A stretch of 64,000 bases of DNA from G963663775 sp963664255 (GCA_963664255.1 OY760938.1:124001-188000); one strand, 5' to 3'; positions 44,868 through 54,387 are shown, numbered from the stretch's first letter. A program made the numbers and translations. The notes: generated by a model from the sequence alone, not told the origin.

Positions 44868-46096
44868 TGCAAAAACCAGAAATTTTATCACCAGCAGGCG
44901 ACTTGGAAAAGTTGCGCTATGCGATTGCATATGGCGCGGATGCCGTATATCTTGCAGGGCAGCAGTTTGGTATGCGCTCGGCTGCGGTCAATTTCAATGA
45001 CCAGCAGCTGCGCGAAGGCATTGCCTATGCACACGCAAGACAGGTAAACTGTTATATAACCGTGAATGTTATGCCGTCTAATCAGGATTTGCAGCAGCTG
45101 CCTGCATACTTGGAGTTGCTGCAGGACGCAGGGGCAGATGCGCTGATTGTGGCAGATGTCGGTGTGATTGCGATGGCGCGCCGTTATGCGCCCAAAGTGC
45201 CGCTGCATATCAGCACACAGACCAGCATTTTAAATTATGAGGCGGCAAATTTTTGGGCAGACCAAGGGGCGGAACGCATTGTTTTAGCACGGGAGCTTTC
45301 CTTGGAAGAGATTACAGAAATCCGCGATAAAACGCCCAAGCACTTGGAACTGGAAGCGTTTGTACATGGTGCTATGTGTATTTCGTATTCTGGCAGATGC
45401 TTGATTTCGCAATATCTGACCGGACGAGATGCCAACCAAGGGGCGTGTGCACAGCCTTGCCGTTGGAAGTATACCTTGATGGAAGAAAAACGTCCAAATG
45501 AGTATTTTCCGGTGGTGGAGGATGACCGTGGCACCTATTTGTACAACTCAAAAGATATGTGCATGATTGAACACATTCCGGAGCTGGTCAATGCGGGCAT
45601 CAATTCGTTCAAAATCGAAGGACGCAATAAAACCGCATATTATGCTGCAGGCATCACCAGTGCCTATCGGCGTGCGGTAGATGCCTATTGCGCAAAGCCA
45701 GCAGATTTTGTGTTGCCGGAGGATATTCGTGCAGAAATCAGCAAGGTCAGCCATCGAAATTATTACACCGGATTTTATTTCGGGGATACTGCGGTAGGGC
45801 AGTATTACGAAGACAGCCACTATATCCGAGATTGGGAAGTGACTGGGATGATGCTTTCCTGCGATGCAGAAGGAAACGCTGTTTTTGCGCTGAAAAATCG
45901 TGTGTTTGCAGGGGATACCGTGGAGCTTTTGCAGCCAAATCTTGCGCCATATCCGTTTCAGATTGCGGATATACGCGATGACGCGGGGAACATCTTGGAA
46001 GTGGCGCGGCATCCGGAAATGCGTGTGCATCTCAAATTGCCGTTTCAAGCAGACCCGTTTGCAATTTTGCGCAGAGAAGTCGTGTCAAATGATTGA
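44867..46096 (+). CDS. trhP: U32 peptidase-family protein, tRNA 5-hydroxyuridine synthesis (TrhP-like)
   Basis: 409 residues. EILSPAGDLEKLRYAIAYGADAVYLAG opens the domain and EAFVHGAMCISYSGRCLIS...NQGACAQPCRWKY is the U32 signature with conserved cysteines. In Bacillus and E. coli TrhP proteins are needed for prephenate-dependent 5-hydroxylation of U34 in tRNAs. One TrhP-like gene is seen, where Bacillus has a tandem pair. The ATG shares one base with the mltG stop codon. True peptidase activity is unlikely on current knowledge. Confidence 0.85.
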   Translation: MQKPEILSPAGDLEKLRYAIAYGADAVYLAGQQFGMRSAAVNFNDQQLREGIAYAHARQVNCYITVNVMPSNQDLQQLPAYLELLQDAGADALIVADVGVIAMARRYAPKVPLHISTQTSILNYEAANFWADQGAERIVLARELSLEEITEIRDKTPKHLELEAFVHGAMCISYSGRCLISQYLTGRDANQGACAQPCRWKYTLMEEKRPNEYFPVVEDDRGTYLYNSKDMCMIEHIPELVNAGINSFKIEGRNKTAYYAAGITSAYRRAVDAYCAKPADFVLPEDIRAEISKVSHRNYYTGFYFGDTAVGQYYEDSHYIRDWEVTGMMLSCDAEGNAVFALKNRVFAGDTVELLQPNLAPYPFQIADIRDDAGNILEVARHPEMRVHLKLPFQADPFAILRREVVSND

Positions 46097-46120
46097 CAAA
46101 TGCGGCAAATATGATACAAT
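46093..46120 (+). promoter_or_regulatory. Promoter of the alaS T-box leader
   Basis: TTGACA (46093-46098), 16-base spacer, TACAAT (46115-46120). The TGA stop codon of trhP (46094-46096) lies inside the -35 box. Confidence 0.8.
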
Positions 46121-46126
46121 AAAAAC

Positions 46127-46370
46127 GAACAAAATCATATAAAAAGAAGCGATGATAAAGCAAACCATGTTATGACAGCCGACAGCGAGAGGGGAGAGTG
46201 CAAGCCCTTGGTGATGCGTGCATGGCAGCTACTTTGGAGCTGTTCGGCAAACCGAACCGTCTATCCGCGTTAAGGAGTTCTTGAGATGCCCATTTGGGCA
46301 GATTAGGGTGGTACCGTGGAAGCAAAAGCCTCCGCCCCTAACACCGGTTGGGAGCGGAGGCTTTTTTATG
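46127..46370 (+). promoter_or_regulatory. T-box leader (alanine) of alaS
   Basis: Conserved T-box GGTGGTACCGTGG at 46307-46319, with antiterminator pairing, then terminator hairpin AAAAGCCTCCGC (46324-46335) with GCGGAGGCTTTT (46354-46365) and a T-run. Upstream stem I has AGCGAGAGGGGAGAG and the distal TTGGTGATGCG. A GCT triplet at 46228-46230 is a possible alanine specifier, which fits the downstream gene but was not proven by folding. This accounts for the 314 bases without a gene. Confidence 0.92.
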
Positions 46371-46410
46371 AAAAAATATGGAGAAAACACACTATTGGAG
46401 GAACCAAACC

Positions 46411-49047
46411 ATGCAGTATATGGGATTAAATGAAATTCGAGAAAAGTTTTTGTCGTATATGGAATCCAAGGAGCATTTGCGCCTGCCAAGCTTTTCGTTG
46501 ATTCCGCAGGGCGATGCATCCCTGCTCTTAATCAATTCTGGTATGGCACCGATGAAGCCATTTTTCACAGGGGAGCAGGAGCCGCCTCGCCGCCGTGTCA
46601 CCACTTGCCAAAAGTGCATTCGTACAGGTGATATTGAAAATGTCGGTAAAACCGCACGTCATGGCACATTTTTCGAAATGCTCGGCAACTTTTCATTCGG
46701 TGATTATTTTAAAAAGGAAGCGATTGCTTGGAGCTGGGCATTTTTAACCCAAGATATGGGATTGGATGCGGACAGACTGTATCCTTCTATTTATGAAGAT
46801 GATGAAGAGGCATTTGAAATTTGGAATAAGGACATTGGCATTGCACCCGATCGTATTTTCCGCTTTGGGAAAAAGGATAATTTCTGGGAGCATGGCGCAG
46901 GTCCTTGTGGTCCGTGTTCGGAAATTTACTATGACCGTGGTGAAAAATATGGATGCGGCGCATCTGATTGCACAGTTGGGTGCGATTGCGACCGTTATAT
47001 GGAAGTTTGGAACAATGTATTTTCTCAGTTCAACAACGATGGACAGGGCAATTACACCGAACTAAGCCAGAAAAACATTGACACCGGTATGGGTCTGGAA
47101 CGTTTGGCAGTTGTGGTGCAGGATGTCGGCTCTTTGTTTGAAGTGGACACCGTGCGCAACATTATGACCCGCATTTCTGAAATCGCAAATGTCAATTACG
47201 GTGCAAGCGATAAAACGGACATCTCTCTGCGCGTCATCACAGACCACATTCGCTCCACGGTGATGATGGTGTGCGATGGTGTGTTGCCGTCCAATGAAGG
47301 CCGTGGGTATGTGCTGCGCCGCCTGCTACGGCGTGCCGCACGCCATGGCAAGCTGCTCGGTATTGAGCAGGCATTTTTATCCGATGTTGCTACAACGGTG
47401 ATTGAGGAAAGTGGTTCTGCATACCCGGAATTGGTCAAAAAACAGGATTTCATCCATAAAGTTATCACCATGGAGGAAAACAGTTTTGCCAAGACGATTG
47501 ACAGCGGTTTGGACATTTTAAACGGCATGATGGAGGAAATCACGGCTGCTGGACAAAAGGAATTGCCGGCGAGCGATGCGTTCAAGCTGTATGACACCTA
47601 TGGCTTCCCGATTGATTTGACATTGGAGCTGCTCGAAGAAAACGATATGTGTACAGACCGCACCGGATTTGATGCACTGATGAATGAGCAACGCGTGCGT
47701 GCACGTACTGCGCGCGAAAAATTAGGCGATTTGGGTTGGGCATCGGAAAATCTGGGTCTGGATAAATCCATCAAAACCGAATTTTTAGGGTATACGACAT
47801 TACAGGCATCTGCAAAGGTTTTGGCTGTCATTGCAGATGGTGAAATTGCAACCGACGCTGGCGCAGGCGCAGCGGTGACAGTGGTATTAGACCGCACGCC
47901 GTTTTATGCAGAAAGCGGCGGTCAGGTCGCTGATTACGGCACTTTGCAGACTGAAAACGGTTGCCTTATCAACGTTATGGATGTGCAGAAGACAAAAGAC
48001 GGCAAGTTTATGCATATGGGCACTGTTGCAGAAGGTGCTCTTTCAGTGGGCGATGTGGTCACGGCAACCGTTCAGGCGGAACGCCGCCAGGCGATTTGTC
48101 GTGCACATACCACCACGCATCTGCTGCAAAAGGCATTGCGTACGGTTTTGGGCGCACACGTAGAGCAGGCAGGTTCTTATAACGAAGCTGACCACATCCG
48201 CTTTGACTTCACCCATTTTGCGGCAATGACCGAAGAAGAGCTGCAGAAAGTGGAAGACATGGTCAGTGCTGCAATTATGGAAGGATACCCTGTCACAGTA
48301 GAAGAAATGTCCATCGATGCGGCCAAAAAACTGGGTGCAATGGCACTGTTCGGTGAAAAATACGGAAATGTTGTTCGTGTGGTGCGCGCAGGCGAATTTT
48401 CGACTGAATTGTGCGGCGGTACACATTTGGATAATACTGCAAAGGCAAGCGTATTCAAAATCATTGGCGAAAACTCCGTTGCAGCAGGGGTACGCCGTAT
48501 TGAAGCCATCACTGGCAAGGGCGTACTGCGTATTCTGAATGAAAAGCAGGCGTTGATTGCGGAAACGGCAAAAGCACTCAAGACCAATCCAACAGATTTG
48601 GTGCAGAAAGTTGAACAAGTATTTGCTGAAATGCGTGAAATGTCGAAGAATATGTCGTCTTTAAGCGCAAAACTGGCAAATATGCAGCTGATTGATTTGC
48701 TCAACATCTCCAAGGACGTCAAGGGTGTCAATGTCATTGCGGCAAAGCTGGATGATGTTTCTATGGATACGCTGCGTGCAATGGGAGATGCCATTAAGGA
48801 CCGTGAACCCAAAATGGTTGCGGTGTTGTCCACTGTGCAGGATGGAAAAATCAATTTCTTGTGCGTTTGCGGCGCAGAAGCGGTGAAGCTTGGTGCCCAC
48901 GCCGGAAAAATTCTGAAAGAAGTTGCAAAAATGTGCGGCGGCGGCGGCGGCGGTCGACCGGATAATGCAACTGCCGGCGGAAAGGATGTTTCCAAACTGG
49001 AGGCTGCTTTGGAAGCGGTCAATAATATCGTGGAAGCACAGATTTAA
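46411..49047 (+). CDS. alaS: Alanyl-tRNA synthetase
   Basis: 878 residues from ATG 46411 (GGAGGAA site); the frame upstream enters the terminator. Class II catalytic core (INSGMAPMKPFFTGEQEPP, GNFSFGDYFKKEA), tRNA-recognition domain, editing domain with zinc ligands HTTTHLLQKAL and CGGTHLDNT, then a C-Ala domain ending in a glycine run (MCGGGGGGRPDNATAGG), which is normal for AlaRS. It charges tRNA(Ala) and clears Ser/Gly mischarging. Confidence 0.97.
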   Translation: MQYMGLNEIREKFLSYMESKEHLRLPSFSLIPQGDASLLLINSGMAPMKPFFTGEQEPPRRRVTTCQKCIRTGDIENVGKTARHGTFFEMLGNFSFGDYFKKEAIAWSWAFLTQDMGLDADRLYPSIYEDDEEAFEIWNKDIGIAPDRIFRFGKKDNFWEHGAGPCGPCSEIYYDRGEKYGCGASDCTVGCDCDRYMEVWNNVFSQFNNDGQGNYTELSQKNIDTGMGLERLAVVVQDVGSLFEVDTVRNIMTRISEIANVNYGASDKTDISLRVITDHIRSTVMMVCDGVLPSNEGRGYVLRRLLRRAARHGKLLGIEQAFLSDVATTVIEESGSAYPELVKKQDFIHKVITMEENSFAKTIDSGLDILNGMMEEITAAGQKELPASDAFKLYDTYGFPIDLTLELLEENDMCTDRTGFDALMNEQRVRARTAREKLGDLGWASENLGLDKSIKTEFLGYTTLQASAKVLAVIADGEIATDAGAGAAVTVVLDRTPFYAESGGQVADYGTLQTENGCLINVMDVQKTKDGKFMHMGTVAEGALSVGDVVTATVQAERRQAICRAHTTTHLLQKALRTVLGAHVEQAGSYNEADHIRFDFTHFAAMTEEELQKVEDMVSAAIMEGYPVTVEEMSIDAAKKLGAMALFGEKYGNVVRVVRAGEFSTELCGGTHLDNTAKASVFKIIGENSVAAGVRRIEAITGKGVLRILNEKQALIAETAKALKTNPTDLVQKVEQVFAEMREMSKNMSSLSAKLANMQLIDLLNISKDVKGVNVIAAKLDDVSMDTLRAMGDAIKDREPKMVAVLSTVQDGKINFLCVCGAEAVKLGAHAGKILKEVAKMCGGGGGGRPDNATAGGKDVSKLEAALEAVNNIVEAQI

Positions 49048-49055
49048 GCATTTGC

Positions 49056-49099
49056 TTGTCAGCAGCAGAGCCGTACAAAACACCCTCTGCTGCTGACAA
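49056..49099 (+). terminator. Perfect 15-bp hairpin between alaS and hinT without U-tract
   Basis: TTGTCAGCAGCAGAG (49056-49070) and CTCTGCTGCTGACAA (49085-49099). No T-run follows; hinT starts 29 bases later. Confidence 0.6.
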
Positions 49100-49128
49100 A
49101 TACCAAGTGAATAAGGGGAGAACTGTCT

Positions 49129-49467
49129 ATGAGTGACTGTATTTTCTGCAAAATCGCAGCAAAACAGATTCCATCCAAGCCTGTCTATGAGGACGACTTG
49201 GTCTACGCATTTTATGATTTGGAGCCAAAGGCACCAATACATTTTTTGGTGATTCCGAAACAGCATATTACAAGTGCCCTGCAGCTAACGGAAGCCGAAA
49301 ACAATGTGGTGGGGCATTGCTATGCCGTGATTGCGCAGGTTGCCAAGCAACTTGGGTTTGACAACTATCGCGTTGTGACAAACTGCGGCGAGCAAGCCGG
49401 ACAAACTGTTTTTCATCTACATTTCCATGTGCTTGCAGGACGGGATATGACTTGGCCACCAGGCTGA
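49129..49467 (+). CDS. hinT: HIT-family (HINT) nucleotide-binding hydrolase
   Basis: 112 residues. The histidine triad is FHLHFHVLAGR, His96, His98 and His100. CIFCKIAAKQIPSKPVYEDD is the usual N-terminus with zinc-type cysteines. HINT proteins hydrolyse purine nucleoside phosphoramidates and acyl-adenylates, including lysyl-AMP. Position after alaS is common in Clostridia. Confidence 0.93.
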   Translation: MSDCIFCKIAAKQIPSKPVYEDDLVYAFYDLEPKAPIHFLVIPKQHITSALQLTEAENNVVGHCYAVIAQVAKQLGFDNYRVVTNCGEQAGQTVFHLHFHVLAGRDMTWPPG

Positions 49468-49507
49468 TTCTGAACAGTAAGGACACAATACCGCGGGAGG
49501 AATGGGT

Positions 49508-51772
49508 TTGAAACGTCCGCTGGTTGTATTTACCGCTGCATTCGCAGGCGCGATTTATCTGCAACTGCATATGCAAATATGGGAGTTCCTATGCGAAAAA
49601 TGGTTTACTGCTGGCAGCATAGGTGTGTTTTTGATTGCCTTGTGTGCCGCCTTTCCAAAACTGCGGGTTGGATTGGTGGCGCTCATTGGATTCTTTTGTG
49701 GTGTCCTGTTTTCTTTGGGATATACGACCCATGTCGTGCAGCCGTTGGAAAATTTGGCGGGGACACGCGTTGCATTGACAGGGATTGTACAGGAAGAACC
49801 TTCTATTTATGCAGATTGTCAGCGCATGGTGGTAAAAGTGGAGGCACAGTCGCTGGGAATTGCTGCGGCACAGCCGCGCGTTTCCATTTTACTCTATGCG
49901 CCACTAACAGATACGCCAATACAGCCAGGGGATACAATACACGCCACTGCGCGGCTATATGAACCCCAAATTTCAGATGGATTTGATAAAGCCAGCTTTT
50001 ATCATGCAAAGGGCATTTTTTTGCTTGCAAAGGATACTTCCGACAGCGAAGAAGCAGCTGCCGCCGCACCACAGTTCACGGTTGAGGCGCCAGAACAAGT
50101 ACCCCTTTGGTGTATGCCGTTAAAGGTTCGTCAAAGCATTACAAATAATCTGCATACACAACTGCGTCCTCGTATTGCAGGACTTGTAACCGCTATTTTG
50201 TTTGGCGATAAAACAACCATTGATACGGCAGACTATCAGCATCTTCGCAAAGCGGGCTTATCCCACGTTGCAGCAGTTTCCGGTCTGCACGTTGGCTTTT
50301 TGGTCAGTTTTTTGGTGCTGTTTTTCGGGCGAAAATATGGCTCTGGCGTGGCAATGATTTGCATTTTGTTATTTATCCCGATGGTCGGCATGACACCATC
50401 TGTCATGCGTGCCGGCATCATGTATCTTATGGTGCTATTGGCATTTTACTTGGGGCGTGAAAATAACAGTCTAAACTCCCTATGCTTTTCATTGCTGGTG
50501 CTGTTGTGCAGTAATCCCTATGCCATTGATAGTCTGAGCTTGCAGCTGTCATTTGCAGCATCATTGGGGTTGATTTTGCTTGCCAGTCGCGCGCAAAATT
50601 GCTTCTCTCGGCTCATTGACCATCTAAAGACACCGCTTTTGCGCAAACCCATACGCTTCTTTACGGAGAGCATCACAGCATCCGTGTGTGCATTGCTGTT
50701 TACCGTTCCTATTTGTATGATGTCGTTCGGGTATGTGTCGCTATTATCACCAGTTGCCAATCTTTTGGTGGTCGGCGTCGTGGGTTGCATCTTTGTTTTG
50801 GGTTTGGTGCTGGGCAGTGTCGGTGCTTGGATTCCCGTGTTGGGGCATTTATTTGGCACAATATTGGACGCCATTTGCACATATGTGCTCGTCGTTTCAG
50901 AAAAGATTTCCGATTTTCCCTATGGAATGCTATATAGTGACACGCTTTACGCATGGATTGCTGTGCTTTTAATGTATCTGCTGGGCGCATCTGTTTGGTG
51001 GCTACGCAAAAACAAGTGGGTCTACCCTTGCGTGTCGGCACTTGGCATTGCACTGTTTGCTGTACTGACGCAAAATGCTGCCGAAAACGCGAAAAGTATG
51101 CAAATAAACCTGTTGCCATGCGGTTATGGGCAAGCAATTCTGGTGGCTTCGGCTGAAAACAATGTGACACTGATTGATTGCAGCGCGTCTGGCTATCGAA
51201 ATGCAGCAGAACTGGTTGAAAACGCCATGGATTGGTATGGATATGACCAGATTCAAACGCTGATTTTGACTTCTGTAGATAAAACCCATGCACGAAATGT
51301 TCCTGCATTGCTGGACGCCATTGCCGTGCAGCAAATCATCATACCAAATGAGAATCGAGAAAGTGATGTTTTTGATGCAATTTCTGCAGCAGCTGCACAG
51401 AAGCATATTCCCATCTTACGGTGGACGGAAGATACAACCACCGCAGCCCTTCCAGATGGAGTTTCTGTCATTGGTGGAATCGAACGCAAACTGATGGTTT
51501 TATTGCAAATGACAGAGCAAAGGTATCTGATTTTGCATAGCGTTACACAAAAAATGTTGCAAACCTATTTGGAAACCAACACCCTATCCGCCGATGCTGT
51601 GGTGCTTTCTGAGAGCAATATTGCCGATGCAGATTTATTAAAGGCGGCGTTGGAACACATCAGTCCTCAGGAAGTGGTTTTGGAATCCGGATATGGCGAG
51701 CAAGAGCGCGTTCTGCAATATCCTGTACGAAATACCTACTTGGAAGGTGAAATTGCGATAAAACTCGCGTAA
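49508..51772 (+). CDS. comEC: ComEC/Rec2-family DNA-uptake channel protein, C-terminal MBL domain degenerate
   Basis: About 754 residues from TTG 49508, which is 7 bases after GGGAGGA; ATG 49502 is only 1 base from that site. N-terminal membrane segments with an OB-like DUF4131 domain, then the competence domain (FGDKTTIDTADYQHLRKAGLSHVAAVSGLHVGF is the family signature), then a C-terminal MBL-like domain of about 230 residues. In that domain the expected HxDxDH motif reads TSVDKTHARN, and the VGQGD-type segment reads CGYGQA, so metal binding is probably lost. In naturally competent bacteria ComEC carries single-stranded DNA across the membrane. comEA is not in the window. Confidence 0.9.
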   Translation: MKRPLVVFTAAFAGAIYLQLHMQIWEFLCEKWFTAGSIGVFLIALCAAFPKLRVGLVALIGFFCGVLFSLGYTTHVVQPLENLAGTRVALTGIVQEEPSIYADCQRMVVKVEAQSLGIAAAQPRVSILLYAPLTDTPIQPGDTIHATARLYEPQISDGFDKASFYHAKGIFLLAKDTSDSEEAAAAAPQFTVEAPEQVPLWCMPLKVRQSITNNLHTQLRPRIAGLVTAILFGDKTTIDTADYQHLRKAGLSHVAAVSGLHVGFLVSFLVLFFGRKYGSGVAMICILLFIPMVGMTPSVMRAGIMYLMVLLAFYLGRENNSLNSLCFSLLVLLCSNPYAIDSLSLQLSFAASLGLILLASRAQNCFSRLIDHLKTPLLRKPIRFFTESITASVCALLFTVPICMMSFGYVSLLSPVANLLVVGVVGCIFVLGLVLGSVGAWIPVLGHLFGTILDAICTYVLVVSEKISDFPYGMLYSDTLYAWIAVLLMYLLGASVWWLRKNKWVYPCVSALGIALFAVLTQNAAENAKSMQINLLPCGYGQAILVASAENNVTLIDCSASGYRNAAELVENAMDWYGYDQIQTLILTSVDKTHARNVPALLDAIAVQQIIIPNENRESDVFDAISAAAAQKHIPILRWTEDTTTAALPDGVSVIGGIERKLMVLLQMTEQRYLILHSVTQKMLQTYLETNTLSADAVVLSESNIADADLLKAALEHISPQEVVLESGYGEQERVLQYPVRNTYLEGEIAIKLA

Positions 51773-51796
51773 GAAATGTTTTAGGAGGACATCCGT

Positions 51797-52849
51797 ATGC
51801 CTGCAAAAGGTTCTGGTTCAAATCATGATGCAAAGCAATTAAAAAACGACCTGAAAACAGGGAATATTGGAAATCTGTATTTGATTCATGGGGAAGAATC
51901 CTATTTGAAGGAACATTATGTGCAAGCACTGATTACGGCGGTGGTGGACGAAACTTTTCGAGAGTTTAATCTGCATATCTTAGATGGAAAAACCATGACA
52001 CCCGAAACCCTAAATGATGCCATTGAAAGCTATCCAGCAATGGCGAAGCGAAAGCTGGTACTGGTTCGTGAGTTTAATTTGAATAAGCCCTCTGCGGCAT
52101 TTCAAGAAATTTTACCTGCTCTGCTTGAAAATTTACCAGAGTATATTTGTTTGGTTTTTTTCTTTGATGTTGTGGAATTTAAAATCGATAAGCGTATGAA
52201 ATTGCACGCATTGCTTCTGAAAACCGCCTGCATCGCAGAGTTTTCACCTTTGTCGGAACGAGAACTGATGGATTGGGTGCGCCGCCGTGTCAAGGCGTTG
52301 GGCAAATCCATCGATGACGAAAGCTGTGCGTATTTCATTTTTCATTGCGGGAATTCGATGACCAATTTAATCACTGAAATAGAAAAAGCGGCAGCGTTTT
52401 CTGTGACAGACGGTATCACAAAGCAGCATATCGATGCCGTTTGTACGCGGGTGCTGGATGCAGTCATATTTGATTTGACAGATGCGCTGGCAGAACAAAA
52501 ATACGAGCAAAGCATTTTCATTCTCAACGATTTGCTGGCACAGAGAAATGACGCCGTGCAGATTTTTTCGGCAATCATGCGGCATTTTCAGCGAATGTAT
52601 GCGGCAAAGATATGTGAAAGCAGTCGAATGTCCAGTCAGACGCTGCTGGAGATGATTGGCTCGCGTTCGCCTTATTATGCAAAACGGCTGTCAGAAGGCG
52701 CTCGTATTTTTTCAATATCATTTTTACGCAAGACAATTTTGCTGTTGTCAGAAACAGATGTACACTTAAAGCAATCCTCGATGAATGCACAAAATGCAAT
52801 CGAGGTTGCATTGCTAACAATGGCTGCAAATTTTGGAGAAACTGCATGA
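51797..52849 (+). CDS. holA: DNA polymerase III delta subunit
   Basis: 350 residues. GNLYLIHGEESYLKEHYVQAL replaces the P-loop of AAA+ relatives, as usual for HolA; the middle lid and the C-terminal collar domain follow (MRHFQRMYAAKICES, SPYYAKRLSEGARIFS). It opens the beta clamp within the clamp loader. The comEC-holA order is conserved in Firmicutes. AGGAGGAC site before the ATG. Confidence 0.92.
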   Translation: MPAKGSGSNHDAKQLKNDLKTGNIGNLYLIHGEESYLKEHYVQALITAVVDETFREFNLHILDGKTMTPETLNDAIESYPAMAKRKLVLVREFNLNKPSAAFQEILPALLENLPEYICLVFFFDVVEFKIDKRMKLHALLLKTACIAEFSPLSERELMDWVRRRVKALGKSIDDESCAYFIFHCGNSMTNLITEIEKAAAFSVTDGITKQHIDAVCTRVLDAVIFDLTDALAEQKYEQSIFILNDLLAQRNDAVQIFSAIMRHFQRMYAAKICESSRMSSQTLLEMIGSRSPYYAKRLSEGARIFSISFLRKTILLLSETDVHLKQSSMNAQNAIEVALLTMAANFGETA

Positions 52850-53454
52850 TTCATATCAAGGAAGCAATTATCGTAGAGGGTCGTTATGACTGTAATACCT
52901 TACATCAAATCGTCGATACGGTTATTTTAGAAACCGGTGGATTTCGGATTTTTAATGACAAAGAACGCATCCAAATGATTCGTCGCATTGCACAGGTGCG
53001 CGGCATCGTGATTCTGACCGACAGCGATGGCGCAGGCTTTGTCATACGGAATTTTTTGAAAGGTGCCTTGCCGGCAGGGCAGGCAAAACACGCATATATT
53101 CCGGATGTAGCAGGCAAGGAACGCCGAAAGCGTAAGGCTGGAAAAGAAGGCAAGTTGGGGGTTGAAGGGATGCAGCCTGCAGTTTTATTGCACGCGTTGC
53201 AGCAGGCTGGGGTTGTAATTTTAGATGAAAATACGATTGCAGTGGATGCACAACGCAAAAAAATCACAAAAGCGGATTTATATGCGTGGGGATTATCTGG
53301 CACAAAGGAAAGTGCGGTAAGACGAAAGCTTCTGTTGCATCGCTTGCAGTTGCCCGAGCATATGTCTGCCAATGCACTGCTGGATTTTGTCAATGCTGTC
53401 ACAGATGCAGATACGTTGGAAGAAATCCTGTCCAAAATAGACGAAAACAGTTGA
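52846..53454 (+). CDS. rnmV: Ribonuclease M5
   Basis: 202 residues. An N-terminal Toprim domain with Glu in IIVEGRYDCNTL and the DxD pair in LTDSDGAGFVIRNFL, followed by a positively charged segment (GKERRKRKAGKEGKLG) and a C-terminal DUF4093-type domain. It matures 5S rRNA with ribosomal protein L18. It overlaps holA by 4 bases (ATGA). In Bacillus it lies beside ksgA and tatD, not here. Confidence 0.9.
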   Translation: MIHIKEAIIVEGRYDCNTLHQIVDTVILETGGFRIFNDKERIQMIRRIAQVRGIVILTDSDGAGFVIRNFLKGALPAGQAKHAYIPDVAGKERRKRKAGKEGKLGVEGMQPAVLLHALQQAGVVILDENTIAVDAQRKKITKADLYAWGLSGTKESAVRRKLLLHRLQLPEHMSANALLDFVNAVTDADTLEEILSKIDENS

Positions 53455-53479
53455 CAATGTTCGACAAATGCGATATACT
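53451..53479 (+). promoter_or_regulatory. Promoter of the FMN riboswitch-ribU transcript
   Basis: TTGACA (53451-53456), 17-base spacer, TATACT (53474-53479). The TGA stop of rnmV (53452-53454) lies inside the -35 box, as at alaS. Confidence 0.8.
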
Positions 53480-53499
53480 CAATGACAGATATAGATATT

Positions 53500-53623
53500 G
53501 TTTCAGGGCGGAGTGAAATTCTCCACCGGCAGTGATAAGCACAATGCTTTTAGTCTGCGAGCCGCAAGGCATGATGGGTTAGAATCCCAACCGACGGTCA
53601 TAGTCCGGAAGAGAGAAACAAGA
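53500..53623 (+). promoter_or_regulatory. FMN riboswitch (RFN element)
   Basis: Conserved blocks in order: TTCAGGGCGGAGTGAAATTC, CCACCGGCAG, AGTCTGCGAGCC, GATGGGTTAGAATCCCAACC, GACGGTCATAGTCCGGA and GAGAGAAA. A terminator follows, so FMN would end transcription before ribU. Together with the promoter, it fills the 257 bases between rnmV and ribU. Confidence 0.96.
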
Positions 53624-53653
53624 CAAGGCTATTTTTATAGTTTTATTGTGTAT

Positions 53654-53689
53654 GCCCAAGGAGCAGTATTCTGTTCTTTGGGCTTTTTT
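53654..53689 (+). terminator. Riboswitch expression-platform terminator
   Basis: GCCCAAGGAGCAG (53654-53666) with CTGTTCTTTGGGC (53671-53683), two G-U pairs, then six T. Confidence 0.88.
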
Positions 53690-53711
53690 ATGTTAATCGG
53701 AGGGATATACA

Positions 53712-54311
53712 GTGAGAAAAACACGAAAAATCACATTCACCGCTGTTTTTGCGGCAATCGCTACCATCCTAATGTTTTTTGAATTTCCATTGCCGCTGAT
53801 GCCACCTTTTTTGAAAATTGACCTCAGCGGTGCAATTATTATGATTGGTGCATTTATTTTTGGACCGACATCAGCCGTTGCCATGGCATTGCTTAAGGAT
53901 TTGATTCACTTGCCGCTTTCAACAACGAGCGGCGTGGGAGAATTGGCGGATTTTCTGATGACCATTACCTTGGTTTTGGTCGCGCTTTTGGTGCAGAGGC
54001 TTGTCAAATCCAATAAAGGCAAGGTCATTGGCTGTATCTCTGGCACGATAGCAATGGCAATTATGGGTATTGCTACAAATTATCTGTTTATTTTACCGTT
54101 TTACTCCACATTTATGCCTCTGGATGCGATTATTGCAATGTGCACGGCGGTCAATCCGGCGATTAACGGTGTCACGGGATATTTGCTGTTTGGGGTATTG
54201 CCGTTCAATCTCATCAAAGGCAGTATTTTATCCATCATCACCATGCTGGTGCATCAAAAATTAGGAAGCGTAATTGCAAATTTCCATATCAAGCAATCTC
54301 ATGCGCAGTGA
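53712..54311 (+). CDS. ribU: Riboflavin ECF transporter substrate-binding protein
   Basis: 199 residues with about six membrane helices. FFEFPLPLMPPFLKIDLSGAI and GPTSAVAMALLKDLIHL are RibU signatures; the C-terminal part faces the ECF module. The protein takes up riboflavin with the shared EcfAA'T energising module, not found in this window. GTG start after GGAGGG. The FMN riboswitch upstream confirms the substrate class. Confidence 0.95.
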   Translation: MRKTRKITFTAVFAAIATILMFFEFPLPLMPPFLKIDLSGAIIMIGAFIFGPTSAVAMALLKDLIHLPLSTTSGVGELADFLMTITLVLVALLVQRLVKSNKGKVIGCISGTIAMAIMGIATNYLFILPFYSTFMPLDAIIAMCTAVNPAINGVTGYLLFGVLPFNLIKGSILSIITMLVHQKLGSVIANFHIKQSHAQ

Positions 54312-54336
54312 TTCTGCCTGTGCAGCTGCGCAATAG

Positions 54337-54387
54337 AAAAGCTTGGCGAAACCACACCGTATATCGATGGTTTTGCCAGGCTTTTTT
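54337..54387. terminator. Terminator between convergent ribU and tmcAL
   Basis: 18-bp stem AAAAGCTTGGCGAAACCA (54337-54354) with TGGTTTTGCCAGGCTTTT (54368-54385), two G-U pairs, then T-run. It serves ribU and, less strongly, tmcAL, whose stop codon it touches. Confidence 0.85.

Noticed and set aside
48931..48960. GGC-repeat run near the alaS end as a possible repeat expansion or sequencing error
   Set aside because: It codes for the poly-glycine linker normally seen before the AlaRS C-terminus, and the frame is intact.
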